DNA of 64,000 bases from Saprospiraceae bacterium (GCA_027008645.1 JALVEE010000267.1:1-64000), one strand, 5' to 3'; counted from the first letter of the stretch, positions 28,549-39,418 are shown. Program-made: numbers and translations. Notes: generated by a model from the letters alone, not told the origin.

Positions 28549-31500
28549 TTATTGTTTAACGATTTTTTGAATTTTAATAATTTCACCACCTTTTTTAATT
28601 GTGCAAATATACACACCTTCCGGCAATTTAGAAGTCTCAATTGTATGATTATTAGAGTAAATTTTATCTACTATCAATGTTTGACCAATAATTGAGGATA
28701 TTTCAACCGTGATATTTGAATTTATTACATCTAAATTATTTATATTAATTGACAGCTCATTACTAAAAGGACTTGGTAAAATACTTATATTGTATTTTAT
28801 ATTAGCATTATTGTTATTTGAACTAATATGCATGCTTTCTACTGCTTTATCTCCACAATTCTTAGTGGAACAATCAAGTTCAGTAAGCCGTTTGCTTTTT
28901 TCAAATGGATAAACCGAAATTGTATCACTTTGTTGCATAATATCTTCAAGCAAAGCCGTATAGTCTTCCATAAATAGTGTATCGGACAATCCCTCTGCAA
29001 TCAACATAGTACTTGTACTATCTATATCATCTAAAATTGAATCTGATCTTAGAATATATTCAAGTTCATTCAACCTTATTGATGATGAAATTAAACCTTC
29101 ACCGGGACCTTTACCTCCACAATTTGAATCACCAGCAGGATAAAAAGCATAAACATAGTAATAATCACCAATTATACAAACATCAATATAATAACACTGA
29201 TAACAATTAGGACAAATCTGAAGATAATAATAACCAGTAATCCGATTACCATATTGCACCACTTCCCAACTATAACCATTCGGACATAAACCCATAAGGG
29301 CACAATAATACCAATCAAGCTTATATTGCAAGTAATCTACATAATAACTACCCACATAACCATCTGTCACAGGGCAATAACAGTTTACTCTAGTACACTC
29401 AAAAGGGTCATAAACACAATCTAACAAACCATCATAAGTGGTAAAGTGCGTGTTATGACCATTACAAGAGTACTGCCATCCACATGGGTTTGTGCTTGGG
29501 GTTTCGACTTCGTCCACATTTCCTGAAACTGTAAAACATTTAGTGCTTTGACAACCACTTTTGTCTGTTACTGTTACACAATATTGCCCAACGGCTAAAT
29601 TATTTATAGTACTTGAAGCACCACCATTACTCCAACTGTATGTATAAGGTGCACTTCCACCACTCACCGAAATTGAAATAGATCCATAACTATAGCCACT
29701 ACATGTATTGGTTACATTTCCTTGGATAACAAATTGAATACTGCTACAATCCTCAATTACATAACAATCGCTGTGAGTATTACATCCATCTGTAACAGTA
29801 ACACAATATTCACCAACACCAAGATTATAAATATCTTCTGTATATTTTTTAAATCCATTCGGTCCTGTCCACGAATACACTACGGATGGATGTGAACCAC
29901 TTTGAACCCATGTGACAGTTAAATCTATCCAACCATCATTACTTGTGGATGAGGCAACAGCATGAACATCTGCCGAAAGGCTAAAATCATTCTGATTAGT
30001 CTCATTTTCATTGTTGTAGCATGATACATCACTATTATCATCGTCATCAACTAAAAAATCGCAACAGCAAATTCTTATAGGATCTGACTCAATAGTACAA
30101 CCTGATGAATGGGTTACTGTTACTCTATACACCCCCGGGCATAAATCTTGAGGATCTTCTTCAGTACTGCTCCAACTTGAATCCTCAATATTTTCCCATT
30201 GATAAGTATAAGGACCATCACTTCCTTCAACCTCAATATCTATTAATCCGTCACATGAATTTAAATCATCTCGCGGCCCACACTCAGAATTATTAATAAC
30301 GTCTGTGACAATCACCTCACTATTGTCACTAAGCACTTTAAAACAATCCTGTGCTTCACCACACATAGCATCTGTCACGGTAACACAGTATTCTCCCGAA
30401 AATACTCCATTTAAATCTTCTGTAGTAGCTCCATTACTCCATTCATATTCATAAGGAGGAACACCGCCATTTACCGTCAAATCAACTGTTCCGTTATTGC
30501 ATTGAGGAGTAAATGTATTGGTGGTAGTTGCGCTAAGCTCAAGTTCCCCTCCATTAACATATATTATAGTTTCTCCGGTTGGAGAAGATCGCATCGCATA
30601 TTCATTAGATTCATCTCTAGATGGTTGACCATCGAAACATGCAAACAATAACCGATGAATTTTATCTACTCCATAAGTTAATTGGGGACTATTATCATCT
30701 TTCCATTCTGTTTTACTCTTCCTTGTGGGAACATAAATATTTCTATCTCTGTGAGATTCATCAAATGCAATTAAATCATTGCCATTATAATCCTTACCAC
30801 TAAAGTGAAATATCACATCAACACCTATAACTATTTCAGTTTGTTCTATTTCAAAAACAAAATAGTCTTTATTTGATCCGATACTTATTGGCGATCTGTT
30901 ACTTATTCCATAAGCGGGTACACTCATTTTAAGATCCTGTAATGGTTCACTTGTTTTTTCTACATATACTTTCATCCCATCGCTAAAATCCACTGAATTG
31001 ACCTCAGTTTCTATATCATTTTTACTGAATTTAATATATTCATTGTCAAAACAAGACCAATCTTCATGATAAATATCCTGATTGTTATAACTGGTTTTAA
31101 TTCTAACCTCTTGTACATAAGGCTTGAAATTGTCAAGGGTGAAATCTATGAAATTGCAAGATCCCCCAGTAGCAGTCGTAGGTCCTATAAAATAATTAGA
31201 TCTAATATCTTCAACTATAACTTGTAATTGATATTCACCATCATTGTATCTTGCATTTTCGGGGCAATTAGCTATTTTTTTTGAACCATCCATTGGATCA
31301 TCCTTGTGAATGCGAGTGACAAAGTCTGAATAATGATAAATATCATAAGGTTGCTTTGGATATGTAGCGCTATATGCTCTTGAGTCAACACCTGTAGTTT
31401 GCCAATTTCCAAAATTTGGATTGGGGTGATTTTTAACTTCATACCCCAATTTTCCTCCTAATTGAATAAATGCCATTGTATTTGGACCTTTAATCTGATC

Positions 31501-32409
31501 AAAACCATCATCAGAGTAAATATTCTTAATTTGCCAATATACTCTGTTAACATCAAAAATATGATCATATCTTTTATTATTCTTACCACTAACAGTTGTA
31601 ATCATTTCAATTTTTGATGCTATCGGCGATATCTTATTTCCCGGATACTGAACCTCAAATGTATTAAATGGATTGTCTTTTGAATGAATATCAATTATAT
31701 AATTTGCTTTATCGTAATTAATATAAGCTAAAGGATTACTTCCATATGTATCAATTCCAGTTCCAGTTGAATAATCATAAGATGTAGGTATTGTATTTAA
31801 ATGAAGATGCGCAGCATCCTTAGCGGAAGACTCGCCAAGTGGAACAATTGGATGCCCGGCTGTGATTTTATTGGTGGTCGTATAAGTAACATTATTGTAT
31901 GTAACAGTGCCTTCAACTTGTCCATATACGTATGTAAGTCCATTTATGTTTAATATTTCAGCCCAACGATCATTATCTGGAGAATCCATATACTTTAAAG
32001 TAACTGTATTTCCACTTTTGCCAAGATACGTCTCGGATTTTTCATCATAAACATGTCCAAATATTAACCTATAGTTCTCTCCATCAACTTCGTAACATAA
32101 TTGTTTGTATTTATACTTTGATGTACACAATCGATTTTCTCCATCTACAATGGTTCCGTTAAATGGTGCTAATATCATATCCCATTTATCACCATTATTA
32201 TCATCCTGTGATGAATTGTAATCAATTCCGCGATGAAATTTAAGATCTCCAGATCTTCGAGGTCCAAAATCTTCAGCGACTGCATCTGCCGGGAATGTTG
32301 TTGGTTGTCCATAGTTACCAGAGCCATAATACTCTTTAAATTGAATCTCTTGCGCATTTAAAAGCAAGGACATTAAAACTAATATGAGTAAACTTATTAT
32401 TTTATTCAT
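28549..32409 (-). CDS. Large secreted protein: M23-like peptidase region, SprB-type repeats, Cys/Tyr-rich segment, T9SS type A C-terminus
   Basis: FHRGIDY and HLHLN motifs; GGVPPYEYEWSNGATTEDL...YCVTVTD and GGSAPYTYSWSNGGASSTINNL...YCVTVTD repeats; C-terminal ILPSPFSNELSININ...GVYICTIKKGGEIIKIQKIVKQ. Confidence 0.85.
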   Translation of the reverse strand: MNKIISLLILVLMSLLLNAQEIQFKEYYGSGNYGQPTTFPADAVAEDFGPRRSGDLKFHRGIDYNSSQDDNNGDKWDMILAPFNGTIVDGENRLCTSKYKYKQLCYEVDGENYRLIFGHVYDEKSETYLGKSGNTVTLKYMDSPDNDRWAEILNINGLTYVYGQVEGTVTYNNVTYTTTNKITAGHPIVPLGESSAKDAAHLHLNTIPTSYDYSTGTGIDTYGSNPLAYINYDKANYIIDIHSKDNPFNTFEVQYPGNKISPIASKIEMITTVSGKNNKRYDHIFDVNRVYWQIKNIYSDDGFDQIKGPNTMAFIQLGGKLGYEVKNHPNPNFGNWQTTGVDSRAYSATYPKQPYDIYHYSDFVTRIHKDDPMDGSKKIANCPENARYNDGEYQLQVIVEDIRSNYFIGPTTATGGSCNFIDFTLDNFKPYVQEVRIKTSYNNQDIYHEDWSCFDNEYIKFSKNDIETEVNSVDFSDGMKVYVEKTSEPLQDLKMSVPAYGISNRSPISIGSNKDYFVFEIEQTEIVIGVDVIFHFSGKDYNGNDLIAFDESHRDRNIYVPTRKSKTEWKDDNSPQLTYGVDKIHRLLFACFDGQPSRDESNEYAMRSSPTGETIIYVNGGELELSATTTNTFTPQCNNGTVDLTVNGGVPPYEYEWSNGATTEDLNGVFSGEYCVTVTDAMCGEAQDCFKVLSDNSEVIVTDVINNSECGPRDDLNSCDGLIDIEVEGSDGPYTYQWENIEDSSWSSTEEDPQDLCPGVYRVTVTHSSGCTIESDPIRICCCDFLVDDDDNSDVSCYNNENETNQNDFSLSADVHAVASSTSNDGWIDLTVTWVQSGSHPSVVYSWTGPNGFKKYTEDIYNLGVGEYCVTVTDGCNTHSDCYVIEDCSSIQFVIQGNVTNTCSGYSYGSISISVSGGSAPYTYSWSNGGASSTINNLAVGQYCVTVTDKSGCQSTKCFTVSGNVDEVETPSTNPCGWQYSCNGHNTHFTTYDGLLDCVYDPFECTRVNCYCPVTDGYVGSYYVDYLQYKLDWYYCALMGLCPNGYSWEVVQYGNRITGYYYLQICPNCYQCYYIDVCIIGDYYYVYAFYPAGDSNCGGKGPGEGLISSSIRLNELEYILRSDSILDDIDSTSTMLIAEGLSDTLFMEDYTALLEDIMQQSDTISVYPFEKSKRLTELDCSTKNCGDKAVESMHISSNNNNANIKYNISILPSPFSNELSININNLDVINSNITVEISSIIGQTLIVDKIYSNNHTIETSKLPEGVYICTIKKGGEIIKIQKIVKQ

Positions 32410-33646
32410 CTTTCAATACTTTTATTTTATAATCAAATATTTTAATCAGATTTGGAAAACTTTTATATTTTGTTTTCCAATTCATTGAAATATCTTTCCA
32501 TTCATCCGTTGAAAACACTCTTGAGTAAAGAATTTTACTTTTGGGATCAAACGCATATTCCTTTTTAGAAATCTCCTTTGAATTTGGGTAATAATAATTA
32601 ATTATTAATAAACCTGAATTTGGCGTAATAAAAGGTTCCCCTATTCTCATATTGGGATCATCATTTCTTTCGGAATAAATTTGCTTATTTCGTTGAATAT
32701 TCCATATTTCAAATCCTTCTTCTTGGTGGTTTTTTATTCCGGCATTAGAGGTTGTTTCTATTGTTAGTATTGAAAAAATTGCATACTTCCCGTCTCTACT
32801 GATTACAGGAAAAGAAGTTTCTTCGGAACAAGTATGATTAAAAATTTGATTTCCCAGTGTATCCAAAACAACCATATTATTAGTTGCAGAAAGAATTTGC
32901 CCATAATCCGATACTGAATATTTTTCATAGAGTACTTTACTATATCCATCTTGAAATTCCATAATAGTCCACAAATGGTACTCCTTGACTATTTCTTTTC
33001 CTGTTCGTTGTGATTTTGGTAAAAATTCGGTATCTTCTGCATCAAAATATTGCATACGTACTCTTATATCCGGAGGTACATTTTTTAAAAATGGATTATT
33101 TTTATCAATGTCGAAAGAGTTTATCAAGGTATAATCCTTATCAAAAAATTCAATTTTGTCGGGTACTACCATACCATTTTTTTCAGGAATCTTATCCTTG
33201 CTTCCATCATAATCACTTTTAATTGTCTTTTTATAAAAAACAATTCCGGGTTTAACCTCTTCGATAAATTTCACTTTTTCATAATATTCAGGACTATACC
33301 AAAAGTAATGTCCATCTAAAAAAAAATCCATTTTTTTACCTTCAACAGTCCTCGTGATTCTTTTTTTCTTTAAAGGAATTGTATCAACAGATTTTATTTT
33401 TGAAAATCGTTGCTCAGGTTCATTACTATCTGATTTGACTTTTACCTGTTTGTGTTTTACCGTATCATTTATCTTTTGTATCTTTTCATCTTTTTTCGTA
33501 TTTTCATTCATTACGGTTTTATTGTCAACAGTCATTACAGTCTTATTGTCAACAGTGGGTTTTGCCTTTTCTGTTACCTTGGTTCCGCCGCAAGCCATTA
33601 TCGAAGCTAAGCCTCCTATGAATAAAATATATTTGATGATTTTCAT
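32402..33646 (-). CDS. Hypothetical lipoprotein
   Basis: MKIIKYILFIGGLASIMACGGTK lipobox; stop overlaps the start of the downstream gene. Confidence 0.75.
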   Translation of the reverse strand: MKIIKYILFIGGLASIMACGGTKVTEKAKPTVDNKTVMTVDNKTVMNENTKKDEKIQKINDTVKHKQVKVKSDSNEPEQRFSKIKSVDTIPLKKKRITRTVEGKKMDFFLDGHYFWYSPEYYEKVKFIEEVKPGIVFYKKTIKSDYDGSKDKIPEKNGMVVPDKIEFFDKDYTLINSFDIDKNNPFLKNVPPDIRVRMQYFDAEDTEFLPKSQRTGKEIVKEYHLWTIMEFQDGYSKVLYEKYSVSDYGQILSATNNMVVLDTLGNQIFNHTCSEETSFPVISRDGKYAIFSILTIETTSNAGIKNHQEEGFEIWNIQRNKQIYSERNDDPNMRIGEPFITPNSGLLIINYYYPNSKEISKKEYAFDPKSKILYSRVFSTDEWKDISMNWKTKYKSFPNLIKIFDYKIKVLKDE

Positions 33647-33712
33647 ATTGATTAGTATTATAATTGAATCAAAAACAAGAATTTATTTTCAAAGTACTGC
33701 TATATTTTATAA

Positions 33713-33913
33713 AAAATCAAGTTTTTATGGAATAAAAGTATTCGTATTTGGAATTATTTTAATGAAATATCGGTTTCTAACGGACAAGTTGGCTTAGGCA
33801 ACACCTTATATATTTCGTATTCGGAAGAAGTAAGAAAACTATGTATCAAAACTATTGACTTATTGAAAGAAGAAATATCTTATTTTAAAAAAATATTGGA
33901 TAAAATTAAATGA
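33713..33913 (+). pseudogene. Orphan 66-codon C-terminal-like fragment without start codon
   Basis: Frame after TAA 33710-33712 reads KIKFLWNKSIRIWNYFNEISVSNGQVGLGNTLYISYSEEVRKLCIKTIDLLKEEISYFKKILDKIK*; no ATG. Confidence 0.35.
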
Positions 33914-33981
33914 AGACCAAAAATGGACCTCTTTCAATCAAGAAAACTCTTTGCGTCTTAGTAGCTTTGTGATAAATATAC

Positions 33982-33989
33982 TAACTTTG
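33982..33989 (+). promoter_or_regulatory. Bacteroidota -7 box TAACTTTG
   Basis: Matches TAnnTTTG, 34 nt upstream of the ATG at 34024. Confidence 0.5.
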
Positions 33990-34023
33990 CATCTTATCGC
34001 CTTTACAAGAAAAATAAACACCA

Positions 34024-36081
34024 ATGAAAAATACATTACTTACTCTTGTATCCCTTTTCTTTTTTAGCATAATTAGTGCTCAACCTGTCAATGATGATTG
34101 TGCATCTGCCATAATTATAAATAATGTAAAGGATTGGTGTTCTGACAAAGGACAATTCAATAATATTGACGCTACAGATAGCGGAGAACTTGTACCCTCA
34201 TGCTGGGACAATACCGACAATGATGTGTGGTTTAGATTTACTGCAATTGCCAATGCTGTAGATATAATCATTAGCGGCAATGGAGATGATGGTACTCTTA
34301 AAAAACCAATGGTATCGCTTCATGTTGATAACGGATGCTTTGGAGGGCTTAGCGGTTATTCCCAATGCAAGAAAGATATTAAAGGTGACAATGTGGTAGA
34401 ATTGCTCTCAGGAGGACTGATAATCGGAGAATCATATTTGGTGAGAGTTGATGGGGAAAATGGCAATACGGGGACATTTAAGTTATGTATAAAAAACTTC
34501 TTCCCTCCGGTTGAACCCGGTCAAGATTGCAAAACAGCTTCTTTGCTATGTGATAAATCACCTTTTGTGGTAAAAAATATTCCAGGAGTGGGGGAAGATC
34601 CTGATGAAACAACAGAGACTTGTATTCATGTAGAAAGGCATAGCACTTGGTTCAAATGGATTGCTAAAAACGATGGAACTCTCACCTTTACTCTTACTCC
34701 TCTTCAGGATATCGATGATTTGGATTTTGTAGTTTACGAATTACCAGGAGGAATAGATGACTGTGCAAATCGTGTTATCCTACGTTGTGGGGCTGCCTTT
34801 GGTGGAAACCACGTGAGTTGTGGCCCTTTGACAGGATTAAGTTTGGATGCAACAGATATTCAAGAGTTGGGTGGATGTGATAATACCAAAGACGGATTTC
34901 TCAGATATCTGGATATGAAAAAAGGTAAAACCTATTGCCTTATAGTAAATAATTTTTCTCCCTCCGACATAGGTTTTGGTATTGAATTTGGAGGAACGGG
35001 AGAATTTGAGGGACCAGAACCGGATTTTACTTTTGATCCTCCAACAGGTTTAAGGTGTGAGGATTCTATTCAAGTGACTGATCTTACCGAATACAATTTA
35101 GGTTCTATCGTTAGTTATGATTGGACTTTTGGTAGAGATGCCAATCCACAAATAAAAAACGGAGTAGGTCCAACAAAGATATTTTATGATTCGTATGGGT
35201 GGAAATCTATTTCCCTCACAGTCAAAAGCGATAAAGGATGTGTAAGCACGATTGTAAAAGACATTTGGATGGAGCCCTGTTGTGAGGATTTACCCATTGA
35301 CGAAAGATTGAAGATTGTAGTGGACAGCATCAAAATCCCGGATTGTCCCGGAGATGATAATGCTTTTATCAGCGTATCCGGCATTAGAGGCGACCCGTAT
35401 TATCAATTTAGTATCCAAGACACAAACTATAATTACAATCCTAAATTTAACGGTTTGACCGAGGGAGAGTATAAAATTTATATAGTGGATAAAAAAGGTT
35501 GTCTGGATTCAGTGATAGTCAATATTGATGATCCGGAACCTTTGGTAGCGGATGCAGGTCCTGATCAAAATATCGAATTGGGTGATATAACATCAATGAA
35601 TGGTAAATATTATCCCGATAAGTATGAAGTCACTCAATTGTGGACTCCACCCTATAATATGATTGATTCTACCGATTTTACAACCGATGTGTTTCCGTAT
35701 AAAAATACTACTTACACACTTACAGTCACTCAAATCAACGGTGGGTGTACAGCTGAAGACGAAATGACCATTTATGTAAAAGATACCAGGAAAATCAGAA
35801 TACCAAATGTATTTACTCCCAATGGTGATGGTGCTAATGATCACTTTACTGCATATGATGTACATGCAGCACTCAGAATAGAAAAAATGCTGATATATGA
35901 TAGATGGGGTGAGCTTATTTACAGTACTCAAAATATACCTATGGGAGATCCATTCAGCGGTTGGGACGGAACTTATAAGGGACAAAAAGTAAATCCCGGA
36001 GTTTATGTTTATCTCATAATGGTTAGGTTTATAGACAATAAAGTGTTGCCGTTTTCAGGGGATATAACAGTATTGAGATAG
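34024..36081 (+). CDS. Secreted protein with gliding-motility-associated (T9SS type B) C-terminal domain; paralog of 25726..27810
   Basis: Same layout and C-terminus RKIRIPNVFTPNGDGANDHFTAYDV...IYDRWGELIY...GWDGTYKGQKVNPGVYVYLIMV. Confidence 0.92.
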   Translation: MKNTLLTLVSLFFFSIISAQPVNDDCASAIIINNVKDWCSDKGQFNNIDATDSGELVPSCWDNTDNDVWFRFTAIANAVDIIISGNGDDGTLKKPMVSLHVDNGCFGGLSGYSQCKKDIKGDNVVELLSGGLIIGESYLVRVDGENGNTGTFKLCIKNFFPPVEPGQDCKTASLLCDKSPFVVKNIPGVGEDPDETTETCIHVERHSTWFKWIAKNDGTLTFTLTPLQDIDDLDFVVYELPGGIDDCANRVILRCGAAFGGNHVSCGPLTGLSLDATDIQELGGCDNTKDGFLRYLDMKKGKTYCLIVNNFSPSDIGFGIEFGGTGEFEGPEPDFTFDPPTGLRCEDSIQVTDLTEYNLGSIVSYDWTFGRDANPQIKNGVGPTKIFYDSYGWKSISLTVKSDKGCVSTIVKDIWMEPCCEDLPIDERLKIVVDSIKIPDCPGDDNAFISVSGIRGDPYYQFSIQDTNYNYNPKFNGLTEGEYKIYIVDKKGCLDSVIVNIDDPEPLVADAGPDQNIELGDITSMNGKYYPDKYEVTQLWTPPYNMIDSTDFTTDVFPYKNTTYTLTVTQINGGCTAEDEMTIYVKDTRKIRIPNVFTPNGDGANDHFTAYDVHAALRIEKMLIYDRWGELIYSTQNIPMGDPFSGWDGTYKGQKVNPGVYVYLIMVRFIDNKVLPFSGDITVLR

Positions 36082-36082
36082 A

Positions 36083-39000
36083 TTAGGACAATAGTATATT
36101 TTCTATTTTATCAATAAGCTCCTTTTTAGGTTTATTGTAATATACTCCTGTATTCTTACTATCTCTCAATCCTCTTAAAAATAAATAATATGCACCACCA
36201 AAATGCTTATTATAATCAAAGTCTTTGATTTTGTTCTCTAAAAATCTTTTGACTGCAATGGTGTAAACAATATATTGTAGATGGTAATTGTTTTCCGTCA
36301 TCGCCTCTTCGAGTTTATCCGTTGTATAATTATCCAAAGTATAGCCCAAATGATTGGATTTCCAGTCAAGAATGTAAAATTTGCCCTTATACTCAAATAA
36401 TAAATCTATAAAACCATGCATTATTCCAGTGATATTACTATCATTGATATTGATTTTGGGAAATAATTTTTTGATTTCGTAAGGATTCCAATTTTCAAAG
36501 GAAAAATAAAATTCCAATTCGTTGAATCTATTATCAAAAGGTATATTTGCCAACGAAAAGTTATTAGGAAAAAGTTTGGCTTTTACCGTGTTTTGTACCA
36601 AACGCAAATAATTTTTCATTTCTGTATCGGTATTTTCCCTACCATATACTTTCAGATTTTTGTCTATCTCCCGTTCCCAGAAAGTATTATCGGCAAAATC
36701 TATTTTCTCAAATATATTGTGAAGTATTAGCCCTGTCTGAGCACCTTTTTTTAAAGTACTGAATATAAATTTATCGTACTCATTTTGTTCCTCATTATTC
36801 AAATTCTTCTCCCGGCTATATGTAGAACTATGAGTATCCAATGCCGAGTAACTGGTCAATCTCCAAGTATCATCGAGTGAGCTATTAAAGATTAGAGGTT
36901 CTTTTTTGATTTGCTTATTTATACTGTCTGAATATCTGAAATCAAAGTCTTGCTTAGGTGCTCTATGACAAATACTAGCATTATCCTGATTGATATTGGG
37001 GATAAAACTCTGCAATGTTCCCTTTTGATCATTGTAATGAATAACACATTTGTACACCGCTCTGGTAATAGCAACATACAGAAGTCGTCTATTTTCTTGT
37101 TCACTCTGGAATCTGTATCGTTCTAATTCCTCTTGTGTTTTGTGATATGAAATATAGAATCCGTTTTCTGTCAAATAGCTAACCGGTTCATTTTGATTGA
37201 TTGATCTCACTTTAAGATTGATATATGGAAGCACTACGATATCGAAAGAAAGCCCCTTACTCTTGTGAATAGTCATGATCTCAACAGCATCTTTATCGCT
37301 TTCTATCCTCTGCTCATATTCATTAAGCGATTCAAGTCTTTCTCTGGATTTTTGAAACCAATCCAACAGGTTTTCGGGGGAATAATTATTATTAAATTCT
37401 TTTTCGTTGAGTATTTCGGCCAATTGCATCAAATTGGTATATATTCTGTTTCCTTGTGGATTATCACTATCCAAAAGATTTTTTCTTATATCAAATTTGG
37501 AAATAAAATTCAAAATCGTGGAGTAAACACCGTCTTTTGCCCAAATATCCTGCAAATCTAAAAATAACAATCTATAGTAATCAAAATCCAATACTTCAAT
37601 ATCATCGATTCCGAATCCTGTAAAAGAGCTCAAAAGCGCGCGGGATAAACTCCCCGTATCAATATTAAGGACAGCATAAAGCATATAAAACAAATCCCTC
37701 GCCTCATTGGTCTCCATAATTTTTGTATCATCAACAATAATAGCCGGAATGCTATACTTCGTCAATACATTTTTCATCAGTTTTGTATCTGCTTTATTTC
37801 TCAAAAGCACACAAATATTCTCCGGTTTAACCTTTACCTTGAGACCGTCCTTAAGCAAATAGTGATTCGCCAATAAATCTGCTATTTCCACCCCGGCACT
37901 ATCAAACAGATATTGCTTTTTACTTAATTTTTTGTCATGATAGATGATGTCAAAAGCAGTTGCGGGATTATTTTTGTCATATAATTCCGCCAAATTTTTA
38001 TTGCCGGGCTCCACTATTTCATAATCTATATCAGGTGAACAAAAGGGGTCGGAATCCTGTAAATATTCCTCACTACAAGAGACTCCTGCCGGAAAAAAAT
38101 CATTCATTGCTGAAATCAATTGGGCGGTAGATCTAAAATTGTTCTTCATTGTGTACTTGCGGTCACCAAGATTTTTCTGCGCTCTGACATATGTTTGTAG
38201 ATCAGCACCACGCCAAGCGTAAATAGACTGTTTTGGATCACCTATAAAGAAAACCGTAGAATCGCAATCCTCGATAAAAGCCTTATGAAAAATCTCATAT
38301 TGCAAGTGATCGGTATCCTGAAATTCATCGATAAAAACCGCTTTGTATTTATTGCACAAGTCTTGTTTGAGCCGTTTATTATCTTCTTTTACCAAGTTAG
38401 TATGCAATTTTTCTATCAGATCATTGAATGATAAAACTTGATTGCGATTTTTCTTTTTTTCAACATCTTCCCTGATAAATATTTCTGCACTTGCTAAAAA
38501 GTCATTAAACACATCAAATTTATAGGTATCAAATGCCGTATCTAACAAAAACAATTCTTCCAAATCACTAAATAAAAAACCAAGATTTGTAAGTGAATTC
38601 GCTCCGGGATTAGCAGAATAAGCCTTTATCAATTCCGATTTGAATTGGGATTGACCCTTGGATATTGATTTGTATAGATTTGAGCTTTTATGAATTTTTG
38701 TATTTATTATAGTACTCCAATTCTCATCGATAGAAGTACTCAATTTTTCATCGGCTATTTTGATTTCTTCTTTAAATCTATTGATCTCGGAAAGAATAAG
38801 AGCTCTATCGATACTATTTCTAATGCTCAATTTTTTGCCTGAAAATATATTCTTAGCAAAGTCTATTAATAATTCTCTAGAAAGTGATTTTTCTTTTAAA
38901 ACTGCGATAATAAGCGGGTCGAGAATGGTTATTTTTTTTCTCCAAAATTCATTTACACTATTCTCAATTAGTTTTTTTTGATTTTCTACCAATTCTGTAT

Positions 39001-39418
39001 TGAACAATTGTTTTGTATCAAAAGCAAATTCGGACAAAGTGAGTTGACAAAAGCCGTGAATGGTGTATATTGCAGATTCATCGAGAAACAAAATAGCTTC
39101 GGACAATAGCTTTTCTACTTCATTTACACCTTTGTCTTTTATGGCTCTATCTATTACATCTTTTATTGTCAAATCAATTTTATCATCTGAAGAAATTGAT
39201 TTCAGAGCATCTTTTAAAAATTTTCTGATTCTGATTTCCAATTCGGCAACTGCCGCATTGGTAAAAGTCACCATTAATATCTCTTGGATCTTGATATCTT
39301 TTTCAAGCAAAAGCCTTAATGCCAAAATACCGATAGAATAAGTTTTGCCTGTACCGGCACTAGCTTCGATAAGATTATTACTTTCCAATTTTATATTTAA
39401 TGCATCGAATACTTTCAT
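36083..39418 (-). CDS. recB: Exodeoxyribonuclease V beta subunit (RecB helicase-nuclease)
   Basis: Walker A IEASAGTGKTYSIG, FIDEFQDTDHLQYEIF, GDPKQSIYAWRGADL, C-terminal nuclease motif GFIDLLFEYKGKFYILDWKSNHLG. Confidence 0.92.
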   Translation of the reverse strand: MKVFDALNIKLESNNLIEASAGTGKTYSIGILALRLLLEKDIKIQEILMVTFTNAAVAELEIRIRKFLKDALKSISSDDKIDLTIKDVIDRAIKDKGVNEVEKLLSEAILFLDESAIYTIHGFCQLTLSEFAFDTKQLFNTELVENQKKLIENSVNEFWRKKITILDPLIIAVLKEKSLSRELLIDFAKNIFSGKKLSIRNSIDRALILSEINRFKEEIKIADEKLSTSIDENWSTIINTKIHKSSNLYKSISKGQSQFKSELIKAYSANPGANSLTNLGFLFSDLEELFLLDTAFDTYKFDVFNDFLASAEIFIREDVEKKKNRNQVLSFNDLIEKLHTNLVKEDNKRLKQDLCNKYKAVFIDEFQDTDHLQYEIFHKAFIEDCDSTVFFIGDPKQSIYAWRGADLQTYVRAQKNLGDRKYTMKNNFRSTAQLISAMNDFFPAGVSCSEEYLQDSDPFCSPDIDYEIVEPGNKNLAELYDKNNPATAFDIIYHDKKLSKKQYLFDSAGVEIADLLANHYLLKDGLKVKVKPENICVLLRNKADTKLMKNVLTKYSIPAIIVDDTKIMETNEARDLFYMLYAVLNIDTGSLSRALLSSFTGFGIDDIEVLDFDYYRLLFLDLQDIWAKDGVYSTILNFISKFDIRKNLLDSDNPQGNRIYTNLMQLAEILNEKEFNNNYSPENLLDWFQKSRERLESLNEYEQRIESDKDAVEIMTIHKSKGLSFDIVVLPYINLKVRSINQNEPVSYLTENGFYISYHKTQEELERYRFQSEQENRRLLYVAITRAVYKCVIHYNDQKGTLQSFIPNINQDNASICHRAPKQDFDFRYSDSINKQIKKEPLIFNSSLDDTWRLTSYSALDTHSSTYSREKNLNNEEQNEYDKFIFSTLKKGAQTGLILHNIFEKIDFADNTFWEREIDKNLKVYGRENTDTEMKNYLRLVQNTVKAKLFPNNFSLANIPFDNRFNELEFYFSFENWNPYEIKKLFPKININDSNITGIMHGFIDLLFEYKGKFYILDWKSNHLGYTLDNYTTDKLEEAMTENNYHLQYIVYTIAVKRFLENKIKDFDYNKHFGGAYYLFLRGLRDSKNTGVYYNKPKKELIDKIENILLS

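Noticed and set aside
33354-33797. 147-aa plus-strand ORF
   Set aside because: Antisense to the lipoprotein N-terminus and extends into a noncoding gap; no recognisable features.
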